Positions 1 through 11,700 of a stretch of DNA of 64,000 bases are shown piece after piece. This DNA is from Paramacrobiotus metropolitanus (taxonomy: Eukaryota > Tardigrada > Eutardigrada > Parachela > Macrobiotidae), in the NCBI RefSeq assembly GCF_019649055.1, contig NW_026570250.1, positions 248,001 to 312,000 of the forward strand, written 5' to 3'. The notes below the pieces were generated by a model that made no database searches, was not told the origin of the DNA, and saw nothing but the letters and a program-made list of their open reading frames with translations. The first letter of the stretch is position 1, and each line of letters begins with the position of its first letter. Position numbers and translations under genes: made by a program.

Positions 1-3000
1 ATGCTAAAATAATGTGAAAGTGTCTGAACAAATAATTACGTTTGCATCCCCGAATTATCATGGTTGACCTAGTTGTACTTAGATGTTGATGTTGCAGCGG
101 GAAGCCGATCGACTTCGCCATCAAATGCACGCTACGCGAATACTTTGAAGCGTACTCCAGGGCACGCCAGTAAAGACGTCAGTCGAGATTCCAGTCCTGT
201 GCGCACAGCTGGAAAGGTTCGCACTAATTCCTCATTTCGCTACGGAACGCAGCGCAAAGCTGCCGGTGGCGATGCGTCTGGACCAAACTCACGACGACCC
301 AGTCAAAGTCTGGACCAATCCAACTACCATAGCGATGACGAGAGCGAGACATCCAGCTTAGCTTCCGAACATTCTCTGGGATCACACGTGCGATCTCGTC
401 CAGGCAATCAGTCTGATGTGAGTTTGGCCGTTCCATGTAGAGTATCTTGGTTTGTGCATGTTTATATGGAGTATTGTGGTTTGCCACGGCATTTTGTTTT
501 TCTTGTGGCCAAATGGATTGAAATTTGTTTTTGGATTCTGAACAGATCAAGGAGACCATTCCAGATATCATTAATCAGCTTAACAGCGGAAATTGGACAA
601 CCAAACGAGATGGATTAAATGGTTTGCGCCGGTACATTCAAAATGGAGCCAGGCATTTATCGTACGTCCAGATTTTGAAACTTCTTGGTTCAGGCATTGT
701 CTAATGGGCTGTTGTACCGGCTGATAGGCGTTCGGAGCTGGAATCGATTTGTTCCACTTTCACGAGAATGATGAATGATCCGACTACCAAAGTAATTGGA
801 TTATTTTTGGACACTTTGCAAGAATTCGTGAATGCCTACAAACTGGAGCTGGGGTCGTGGTCGTACACCTTGATTACCAAACTTTTGACCAAGCAAGGCG
901 CTGACCTTGTCCCGACGGTGCAGGCGAAAATCGAGAGCCTTTTTGACCTGATCAGGTAACGATTTACTGGTGATTTATTTAAGCCCCCTGGATTTTCCAC
1001 GCGATTTATATGCGGTTTTTTTAAGGTCATCGTTTCCTGCGGAAAGTCAGTTCCAGCATGTCGTGAGGTACATCACCGACCAGACGCAAACTCCCAACGT
1101 CCGCGTTAAAGCCGCTGTGCTAAATTTCCTGACAAAATTGATCCAGAATTGTATGCAATCCAGTGATCTAAAAAATTCCAGTTCCTCTCGTCTCGGTGTA
1201 ACCAGAATAATTAATTGGACGATTGATGGAAAAACACCGGAAATTCGACAGAAGTCACAACAAGTTCTGCATGCCTTGCGACAGTTAAATGAGGATGAAT
1301 TCATGCAGATGGTTAACACGCTGGATGAGTATCTCCGAGTGAGCACAAATGGTAGCGCATGGTTATTTGCGATATTTTTTGCATTGATACTTTGAATTTT
1401 AGGAAGCGGCGATGAAGTTAATTAATGGTTATCCACGGCGTCCGTCGGGTTTGTTGGACGACGTTACTCTTTCACCAGTTGTTCCTCTCAGATCTTCTCC
1501 CATGACGCGAATGTCACCGGCAAGGTTTGTTTAGAAACGTTGCACCATTTATATATAATTTTTGATCATTTACAAATTTTTGAGGCGACTGCCATGGTGG
1601 GGTTTCACTGGTCCCTCAACTATTTGTACTCTTTATTGTCCATTATATGTTGTATTCTTTTTAATTAGGCATGTTCCGGCACCCAAAGGCACAACTCCCG
1701 TTGGATCTCCTTCCCAGCTATCTTCATCAGGGAATGACGAAAATGTCAACCCCGATGTTTCTGTTCCCAGTATTCATCATACGCCGAAGGACCTTCAGAA
1801 ATTTGGAAATAAAAGTGCATCGCCCCGGAGTGTCAGTATTGGATCGACTGAGCGGCGGCGACAGGTTCGTCAACACTCTGAACCCCCGGAACCTGTCACC
1901 CCCAAAACCAAATGGTTTCCTCAGTACGAAAATTATTCCATTGTTCCTGTCTACGCAAGTATAGAGGAACAGAAACTGTATTTGTCAACACTCCCGGAGC
2001 GGTTGAATGAAATGCACCCCGAGTAAGGCAGTAAAATTCTCTATGGCGCAAAATAAATTTTAAGTGTGTTTAATGTTCTAGTTTTAGATTCATAAATAAT
2101 TGTTATTCTTCAGAGATCTACCGTAACAGTGACAATACAGAGTTGTAGAGCATGATCAAGGTTTTTTTTGCAGTTGACTAAGGGTTTCGTTCGCATCGCA
2201 CTATGGGTTATAGTGCTGAGTGTTGACATCGTTTTGTTGCTTTTTTACAGAGATCAGTTCCTGATCTTTCGACATCTCCATGAATTTATGCCTTTAGTTT
2301 CCGAGTCTGTTTGGGAAGAGCAGTTTTCCAATGTGCTTCCATTTTTATATGAACATTTCCCCAGCGTCAAGAATGATTTACAGGCTTGGTCGTTGGCATG
2401 CTTTGCTCATCTCATAAAACTGCAGCCCGGACGGATGCGTCAGTATCCCGAATTGACTATTGTCAACATTCTGGAAGTGCAGAAAGGAGCCAACAAAACG
2501 GTTCGTATTTTGTTTTCTTGCCTTCTCGTATCTTGAAGACCTTAGCTGACAGCATGGGACAATTCTACTTCTTGTTTTTCTATTTGTACAGAGGGCTATT
2601 CAGCCAAATGAGGTCGGCTGTTGCTAAAAATTCTTATAAATCGTAAATAATTGTGAATCTGTAGGTTATAAAATCGGCCGAAGATTGTGGATTTCTGGCA
2701 TCGCAAACTTTTCCGTGTGACGTGATCGTTAAAATTCTGATTCCTATCATTACGACTCAACCCCATCCAGAAAATGCGGCTGCCGTAAGACTGTTCAGTT
2801 TTGTTGCACAACAAGCACCGAAAGAAGATTTGGAGAAAGTCCTTCCGTCTATTGTTCCTCATCTGGTCACGGTACGCGGCTGCTTTGCTTAACTTTTGAT
2901 TGTTTCGCAGCACCATATACCTAGTGTTACGTGAGAACCGAAATATGAACTAGTGCGTAACATTGTAGTGAATTGTGACATTAGAAAATACTGACGTCAT

Positions 3001-3942
3001 TGCCGACTTGTTGTAGTGGATTTGGCAGTATATTGGCGACCTGTAAAATTTGGTGTTATTTGTCATTGTCTGCTGTCACAGGCGTACGCGGATAACGGGG
3101 AGAGCAACATGCGCAAGGAATGCGTTTACGCGTTGATTTATACGCAATTAAAAGTGGGCGAGGAGTTAATGGCTCCCTATTTACAGCCACTGCCGGCTAG
3201 CAAGGTAAGCTCCAGTTCACTTTCAGTTTTGTGACGAATGGCTTGGCAGTGTGTGGTTGTTCTTTGCCCTCTTTATGCATCTTCAGTGGTACCTTTGTAA
3301 TCAGAATGACGGGTGTAAACATAGTTTTGTGGGTGCAAAAATGATAATCATAATTTGATTGTAGGTGCGTTTGTTGCATCTCTACTTGAAACGCATCGTT
3401 TCTCCTGGGTAAGTTAAGCGCTACCTGCCTGTTTTTCCGTTTTTTAATCACTGGTCTTTACCACATAATTAGTATGCTCGCATACGTAGTATTATGTTAT
3501 GCTGTACCTGCCGCGGTTTAGAGCTTTGTGTTTACCTTACTGCATCTGTAACGTTTCAGTGATATTACTGCTTTAGTGTGTACATGTACTGCATTTTCTG
3601 TTGAAGAAGCGCAAACACCGTGTTTATTTGGCATCTGTACTGGATACAATTTTACTGCCCGCGCGATTATGGTTAAAAGTTTTAACCATACTAAGATACT
3701 TGTACTATTGCGTTTTAACTTAAAACGCAATAGTACAAGTATCTTATAAGTTCTGGCGAGACATTACGAAATCTAGCTTTCGTAATGTCTCGGTTCTGGC
3801 TAACTTTAACTGTAATTACAGAAACAAAAAAAAAACACGACAAAAGACATTTAACCTATGTCTTTGCAGGGAATCTCCTAATTCGTCAAACTCGGCTATG
3901 GAATCTAATCAGCAGAATGGAAGCATTGACACTACAGTATAG
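1..3942 (+). CDS. CLASP: CLASP microtubule-associated protein, copy 1 (5' end outside window)
   Basis: CLIP-associating proteins bind microtubule plus ends and promote rescue through TOG domains. Eleven exons in the window join in phase: 98-417, 546-661, 728-955, 1026-1338, 1403-1524, 1669-2022, 2251-2500, 2665-2871, 3082-3204, 3365-3408, 3870-3942, giving about 715 residues to a TAG stop. The first visible exon is a Ser/Arg-rich linker. TOG3 follows (exons 2-4, with NSGNWTTKRDGLNGL and FTRMMNDPTTKV, close to vertebrate CLASP), then a Ser/Pro linker, then the C-terminal helical domain ending LLHLYLKR as in vertebrate CLASP. The donor at 3409 (GTAAGT) competes with an immediate TAA; splicing to 3870 adds a short Ser/Asn-rich tail. 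TOG2 and the start must lie left of base 1. A paralogue follows in the same orientation. Family identity is firm; the last splice is inferred. Confidence 0.9.
3409..3869 (+). repeat. Intron with three successive near-loopless inverted repeats
   Basis: Inside the last intron of CLASP copy 1 there are three perfect hairpins within about 120 bp. The first is 3671-3678 with 3680-3687 (8-bp arms, 1-nt loop). The second is 3692-3718 with 3720-3746 (27-bp arms, 1-nt loop). The third is 3757-3771 with 3778-3792 (15-bp arms, 6-nt loop). They are seen directly in the sequence; no terminal inverted repeats or transposase accompany them. Confidence 0.9.
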
Positions 3943-5743
3943 TGGTAGTCGTGTGATTTGTTCGGTCTTATCTAATGGGATTGCGCTGATTTGAGGTTTT
4001 CAGGTGGTCTGCAGTGTTTGTGGCTGTCAGTTCTTGGTCATTGTGCAAGTCGGATTTGTGTATGCTGTTCATTGGCATGCGTTTTTTGAGTTTCTTTTTG
4101 GTATATGCTTTTTGAGTTTGAAATTGCGCCTGGATTAGCCGGATGTGTATAAACGCGGAAGTCCTTGCAAGTGTGGTTTTTGTGGTGGACTTCCAGAGAG
4201 CGTACATTTTAATTTTGTGGGTTTTATGTTTGCAACAAACCGTTTTTTGGGTTTTTTAAAGTGTATGAGAAACCTCTCTCAGTTGGTAGTGCTGTGGATT
4301 TAAAGGCGACGAATAAATTATGCGTCATAGTGTCACTGGAGTATGTTATTCCAGTACCGGTAAAATTGACTATTACAAAAACTTTATTTATTTAAATTCA
4401 AACATTTTTATCAAAATTTTTTACTTAAATTTTATATTGAAGTATTTACGTACGTACCAAACGTATAAATTTGTGTGAATACCTGCTTGTGTGCGGGCTC
4501 GCCGTAGCAGTTGGCAACCAACCAGTTGGTTTATTGTTAGTCATCAACAACCGCACAACTCTCGTAAGTGCGTGAAAAACAGCTGAAGCGGGCGGGAAAT
4601 CTTGTTAGCACACTTATCCATCTCGAGTGCTAAGCATCTCGTTAAGGACAAGCAATCAGCATGGACACTCGACATCTTTTCTGCAGCTGGTTTGTTTACG
4701 TTCAGGATTTCACTTTTGCAAAAAAAGGGAGCAAAATGGTTTCCTTATTATGGCGCTAGGGTTGCCTATATACTGCATACTTGTAGTGTGGCTCTTTTCT
4801 TTTTTCTACTTGTCAAGAACCCTTCAACGCAGCGACAACATGTGTTTCTGAATTTGTGGTCACCCGGAAGATCTCAAGAACTGCAACTGGTATTAGAAGC
4901 TCATAGCGTTCGGTGTATTAATGTACATTGTCACCTTCAAAAAGCAAAACGAAAAGAATTTATTACTACGTATTGCTCTTCCGCTGGTATATTTGCGAGA
5001 AACACTGGATGGCAGGTCATTACGTTCTACCAGAGTCTTCCACTGACCACTAGCAGTAGATCTGCGCAATGCACATAAATAAATTTGTTATTTGACATAA
5101 ACATACTGAACTGCCAAGGTTTTGTTCAGAAATTCTGGTTTGTATGTACCATCAGGTTACGAAACACATACCTCGATTCAAATTTGAGTGCTCTATTATT
5201 CTAATCTGACAGCGTCAGACGTTTTTGCCGCTCACAAACAATTTGCAACTTCGTTCGCGTAGAAGGCGGTTCCGCTGTAACCATCGATTTATTACCCTAA
5301 AAGCCGGCGCGGGCAGTACCAACCGGCAACCGTATCGGCGGCAGCCAATGGGCGCAAGCCGTCATTATCTCGATATATTTCTCAATGTCCAATATTCATC
5401 TCGAGAATCGTACACATCTTGTATTTTGTTGTCTAACCATTCAATTCATAACTCACATCTCTCCTGCGCTTGTTCGGGTACAAACCAAAGAAGAGAAGAG
5501 GAATTATAGCTGATGAAGCCAGTTAGTTGTCGACGGTTCTTTTAACAATATTCAAGGTGGATTTGTCGTAGCCAGCTGATCGTCAATCAATCAGGCGCGA
5601 CCGGCTAAATAATTACATTAACCGGCTGCGCTTCCGAATGTCTGGCACATATCGCAGCAGGTAGTCTGCGGTTGACCCTGAAGGTCCCTTTTAGTGGATT
5701 ATTATCCAAGCTTGGCTTCCGGGAAATATATTTATCCACATAA
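3943..5743. other. Intergenic DNA between the CLASP copies
   Basis: No convincing gene. A 158-codon open frame at 4602-5078 and an overlapping frame with a hydrophobic stretch near 4750-4820 are present, but neither resembles a known family or has supporting splice neighbours. The 3' part presumably contains the promoter of CLASP copy 2. I see no clear TATA box. Confidence 0.5.
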
Positions 5744-8700
5744 ATGCCGCCACCACGGCGAGATATTGCCGGTGCGCCGGTACAGTCGGCCAGCGAATGG
5801 AATGATCATTTGTGGAAAAGCGATCAAGAATGGATACTTCTGTTTGACAATCTAATGCGTGGCTCACAACGCAAACGATCTACTGGCAGCAGTCAAGTTC
5901 CCATCGTGGGCGGTAAGTTGAAAGACGCTTTGGCTACATATTTATGCTAAATAAATTTTCCTTTAAGTGTTTTGATTCTGCTGAAGCTACTTGTTTTTGC
6001 CGACTACACGGGCAAAACGGAACCGTGAGAGTCAAAATATGGCGGTGTATATTTTACGCCAGCAGTGTGTTTTGTGTACTCTTATACCGCACTTTGAGCG
6101 AATGCAAATATGCTCCCAACTGACCAGATGGTTGATTGACTATTGTAATGGAGTTCTTTTCCTAGTGACACATTTTAAAAATCTGTTAACTGGATCGATG
6201 TAATATAAAACTTAAATTATGCCGGATGCGATAATTATAAATCTCATTGTACAATATTTCCAAAAATTCCATGCATACTCTACAAAATATCCAAAACCAT
6301 CTGCTCTTTTGTAATTTTATTCACTATATGCATTTTTATTTCGTTAGACCTGCTGTGATCATGAAATTGTTAATAACGGACAGCACTCTGACTCCAGCTT
6401 TTAAAAATCAGCGATTCGTAGTAACCTTTTTTTACTGCCGGGTCGTGCGTTTTCGACAATTGAAATTATTTTTCTGGAATGTACAATGTCTCAGTGTTGC
6501 AAAACGTGGGTTCTCCTAGATCGTCGCTATTCTATTTTTGCTGCAACTTAGGTTGTTACGTATTTGCAGTAATCCTGATCGGTTTACGCGATTCTGTATG
6601 ATACAGCAATTTTACAGGCAATCTACAGATTGTACACCGAGTAAATATTAGCGTGACATCTTTATGCAGATTAAAGCGGTCAGTATCGGATGGAAGAAAA
6701 AGATTTGCGAGTCGATCTACCGTTGGCAGACATCGACTAAAGCCGGTTACACACACTAACTTCAGCATATTAAGTTGGTTACGCACACCGGCGTCTTTAT
6801 GACAAACGGCTCCGTTATTTTGTTGTCATATCAGCCTTCGTAGACGGCACTTGCGAGTTTTTTAACTGTAATTTCTCCTCAATGTAACCTGTCAATCAAC
6901 TCGAATTTGCGAACATTGTCTGCGTTAATGAGATGCAAGACGGCTATCAGCGTCGCGTCCGGCCACCGATGGTCAGTCTATCATTAAAAACATGCAATAG
7001 TAGTACAGGTTCATCTTGATCCTTAACCGTGCAGATGCGGAAATGGAATGCCGAATGTAGCGAAAGAATTCCGACAACTAGTTCACGAAGAGTGACGCTT
7101 CGATTACTTTTGCGATAGTCCGGCACAAATTAATTCACATTTTTCTATAGAGAATAGAATTGAACAGTTTTGACACCTCGACATAGGAGAAATGATAGGC
7201 TGTATTTAGAAGCTATTACCGTGTCATTTCGTCGGCATCGGTGTATTCATCCTCTTCTCTTTGTATATTCTCTGACTTTAGGGTAAAAACGTCTAAACGG
7301 TTATCGCATAAATGTGTACAAATATAAGCGTTGAGCAGTATAAAGCGCTTCCGCTAAAAGATAAATCTGCTTTTTTCATCCAATGCCATGCCAAATTTAC
7401 TGCCTATACATGTGCTTAGGATGGCGTCAATTCAAAGGACAAGAAATCATTTAATCGTTATACATACAGTTGGTCCTGTTTGAGCTTTTATCCGGATTCA
7501 AAGGCTCGATTTTCCGCTGCTCTTCCCTGGCTACCGTATGCGTATTCCAGCGGGGCATTTCAAGTGAAAACAGTTAGCCCACGCCGGAAAATCAATGCCA
7601 CTAGGGCTAGCTGTTGATTTTCATCGTCACTACATGCACTTGCGCGCCTGAACTAGAAAGTGTATATCAGCAAAACCACATTGTGGGACTAATTTAGTCT
7701 GGTCAACTGGTTTAAATTAGAATTTTATGTTATTTCTGGTTGGCGCTGCGGCCTACGCTCAGTGCGTCCCTGGAGGAACTGTCGTAGAAATGCAATTATT
7801 TTGCCCAGAAAATATTCTCATTGAAAAGTTGGCCTAAATTACTGTCTTCCTGTTGAAATTTCCGGGAGTATGGAGAAGATGATTTTTAGTGTCATAAGTG
7901 CGGGTAAGTATTTAACGGGTGAAATGTTTGTAATAGCAATCGGAATGTTTGTTACGAATAACTGTGAGTAAATATTGCAGCCGGTCTAGTGTCTTGAGTA
8001 TTAGAAAGAGTTTAGGCTAACTTGTGAAAGCGCCGCTAAAAAATCATTTGACAACTAGATTGGCGAACGAACTGTAGAGTTGTTATTGTAACATTTACTA
8101 CACAAAAGCTTCGAGTGTAGAAGTAGTATACTTCACTTGATAAGCGCGCGTGCGTTTAGTAATTTGGCACTTATTTGTGACCAACTGTCAGCGAAAGTTT
8201 ACTTTTGGCAGGTTTTTTACCGTTTTAGGTTGCTAATAAATTAACTTAGCCGCAGATAATGACGTCCAAATCTTTAAATTTGAAAAACTGAAAGCAAAAT
8301 TGCATATAGATTTGTAAATTTTCACAGTTTTATTACAAATTTTGATGTTTATACCGTGGAAGTAGCGATAGAAACGCAATCATCAAGAAGTAATAGTTTT
8401 TGTTGTTATACTAAAATAAATGAATTGATTAAGGAAGTGGGATAAGACTAAGTAATGAAAAATATTTCTGGAATTTGCCATGGAGTTAATATTAAAACAC
8501 GGGCAATGATTTATTTGTTTAACTGGAATCGGTTATGGATTATGGTTCACTTACACTAAAAATGGATAGGGATGCATGTATTTTTATGGGTTTAATTGAT
8601 TGATGCGCTTTGATTTTCTGTGTGCCGTGGCACACAGAAAAGCGTGCCACGGTTTCCAAAGTGTGCATACAGTGAAAAGAAACAATGCATTATGGATTTC

Positions 8701-11700
8701 ACAAGTTTAAAACTGGTTCCATTGGCTCAGACTGTACAACTTCCGCAATCGTAAGAAACTGAAGGAGCCTACCGATGTGTGCTTTACATGACGATTGTTT
8801 CAAGTTTTGTTGAGGATCTCTGCGGATGAAACGGGCTTTGAAGTTTCGTTGAGGTGACTATAAAGATTTCAGTGGCCCATTCAGATGCCGGCGGTCCATT
8901 GATAAAAAGTATTCATTTGTCCTTAAGTATTTACAGTCCTGAGCACAAAACCGGTGAAAGCCGATCTGTGTGAAGTTCAAATGGGGTTATTCATTGAGGC
9001 CCAGCGTGTGTTTAACAACATCGGACCTGGTCCATCTGCTCATTACCAAGGAAACAGCCTTTCATCAGCTGTCTAGCACTAATGGCTGACCTCACTTACA
9101 AACCAGAGTGCGCCGCGCCGGCTGAGGCAATTTGCATCACTGGTCACTCTGCAATATTGAACGGAGTATAGATTGTGTCTGGTATACATTACTCGGCACC
9201 ATCCATTATTTATTGTACATCTTGTTTTAATAATGTCCGAGCCAGCTTTGATTTATATACTGGCACTGTGGCGCACATGCTTAGATTGCATGGATCATTC
9301 GCAGGGATGGAAGAAAGACAACGACCAGGGCCGGACATCCTTTTGCTATTTGGGCTTTCAATCGATATTCTCATGATGCTTGCCCCTAAGTGAACCCTTT
9401 CCCGAGATATATAGTGCCCAGAGGAAATAACTTAGAGTGTTTGTCGTATTTTGCAGTGGTCAGCGTATATATGCGGAAAGCCAGATACGCCGACACACAC
9501 AAATGTAATTCTTATGGCCTACAAGCAGCGTGTGCTTGATGTTTGTGTTATGTCGGAGCCATTAACAGTGCAGCGCGATGTTGACCACGGACATTGCCCG
9601 CACTCTGTCCATGTAATTCTGGCTAATCTGTAATCATTTAAGGGCCGCCACATCTCCACAGATAACGCATATTGACATTATCTTTCCAATAACAGTCGAC
9701 GTCGCGACATCGCGAAACAGTGGCTAATTGGAAATCCGGTTCGCGTGCGCAGTTCCTACATGGTGGTCACTTCTGGTATTCGTTGCATTCACAAAATAAC
9801 GAACAGAACAGTGCATGAAGCTATTGGTTGTGCACGTAAAATTGCTGCAGATAGAGGATTATATTTCGAGCGAGAATCACAGAAAATAATTCACGAAACA
9901 ATGCGAGGGAAGACAGTGTTTGTTGGCAAGAATGCTAATGATTACACCATAGAGGGAACAAACATACGCCGCTTCGCTTTGCTCCGCTCTGTATGAACAC
10001 TCGGAGTAGTAATTAAGCGTTTCATGGTTTATTCATTACACAATTTGTGGTTAAATTGATTACTAAGTTTTACTTATGCCTGCATTATTGCAGACGAACT
10101 TGCACAGTTAAAGCAGTGAGTATTCTGCGAATACTTCCACTAATTACCATGTAACAGATACATTCATTATGTTCTGCTGGCATGCAGATGCATTTGGTTT
10201 ACATAGTCCGCTGGTAGTTTGAAATAGTTCAAGAAACATTACGCGTCTATGCGCTGCTGGATAGGTGATGCTGTTGTTACTTCATTTTATATTCTGGGAC
10301 GTTTCTTGATCCACTTCTTTATCGAGCTAACTATTCGGGAAGATTACCAAACAAACCACCTAAAATATCTCTTACGTAATTCTAATTTAAATAACAAAAC
10401 ATAAAAATTTAGACTTCAACATGATGAACTAATTAAGATCGAATTAAAAGAAACCACGGCCAGCGGCGTCCGGTGACCAGAAGTTACGAGGTACCTAACC
10501 GCGTCCTGATTACACAGTGTATGGCAGTGATACAAACTGTACAGCCTTAGTTTGAATATCCTAGTTTGATTTGAGCTTGATACGTGGAAATCAATACTTC
10601 CGTGCTGTTTTTAATTGATCTGATTTGATTGCAGAGAAATTTGCACTGATACTGTAAAGCGTAGTACTACGTACTTCGTCTTCACGGTTATATACCATCA
10701 CCTTTGAAAATTAGAAAACCATTGGTCAAGGGTAATCGATAGCGACTTCGAATTAGCGGCATGTTATCATGCAGGCGTTTCGTTTGTAGCAGTGCAGATA
10801 GGAACATTTCATTTGGCATCAAATTATAGCCGGCACATACAATTACAGTGTATTTGAAATTGACCATTTGACATTTCCACGTTGTGCGCACTTTAATTTT
10901 AAACTGTTATTACGCACATACGCACGGAGTACGTACAGAGTAGCGCAGAAAATCGAAATGAGCCGGAATGACACATAAGAAAATATGATAAACCTCCGGA
11001 ACCTGTCATTCCTCCATCAGATTACATGGCTGTAAAGCTTTCGGTTTTTAAAGCAGAGCTACTTGAGTAATCATTTCAGCATGGTAGCTTTGAATCACGA
11101 CGGCGTACAGAGTCCGAGTGTACACTGCCGCGATGCTCCGTATTGAGAGTTGGATCTCTGACTGTTTTTATCTCTTCTAGGCCATCAATATCATCCGTCA
11201 GCACAGCCAGCCCAACTGGCAAATAATTACAATTCCGATGTATCACCAGTTTGCGGGATTCGAACACCACTTCACATACAACGACGAGTAGGTCTAATTT
11301 TACAATTTGGCTTAATTGCTTCGATAAACTTTTCCTTCCTGGTATGTTAAGAATAAGGACATTCTACCCCTTCGATACTGGATGATCGATTTGTTGGACA
11401 GTGTTCTTGTTATATTCGCTCGATCATGAATAAAAAATAACACGCATTGCAGTTCTATTGTTATTGCATGCACAGACGATTCCGGTACAAACTACACTGT
11501 CTCCAGTATCTTCCGCATCAAGCATGACGGCTAATACTAAGCCCAGGAATATTTTACCATATCCTCCTAATCCCGGGATAACATCGACCAACAGTAAGTC
11601 TGGCTGCGGCTGCATAAACTGGTAGTGTCATGAATGCCGTAAAAGTACAGATATCACAGCTCTGCATATATCGCACCGGTACACTGGTTTTGAAAAGTTT

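Larger units (their letters stand above)
5913..11180 (+). other. Large first intron of CLASP copy 2
   Basis: About 5.3 kb without a recognised gene. It holds a possible alternative first exon at 7870-7903 and a nested inverted repeat at 8614-8652. A string of open frames at 9173-9996 includes 9696-9996, which follows an acceptor-like AG and stays open for about 100 codons to TGA at 9994. That frame matches no family I know. Everything else looks like unconstrained intronic sequence. Confidence 0.5.

Noticed and set aside
3410-3412. TAA at 3410 as the stop of CLASP copy 1
   Set aside because: A consensus GTAAGT overlaps it and the exon at 3870 continues in phase with a CLASP-like Ser/Asn tail; the short form may still exist.
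3692-3746. MITE or microRNA call for the 27-bp hairpin
   Set aside because: A one-base loop and perfect arms are unlike microRNA precursors, and no TA/TSD target duplication or conserved terminus is evident.
4602-5078. 158-codon open frame between the CLASP copies
   Set aside because: No recognisable family, no leader or splice partner, and overlapping frames are equally open; judged chance.
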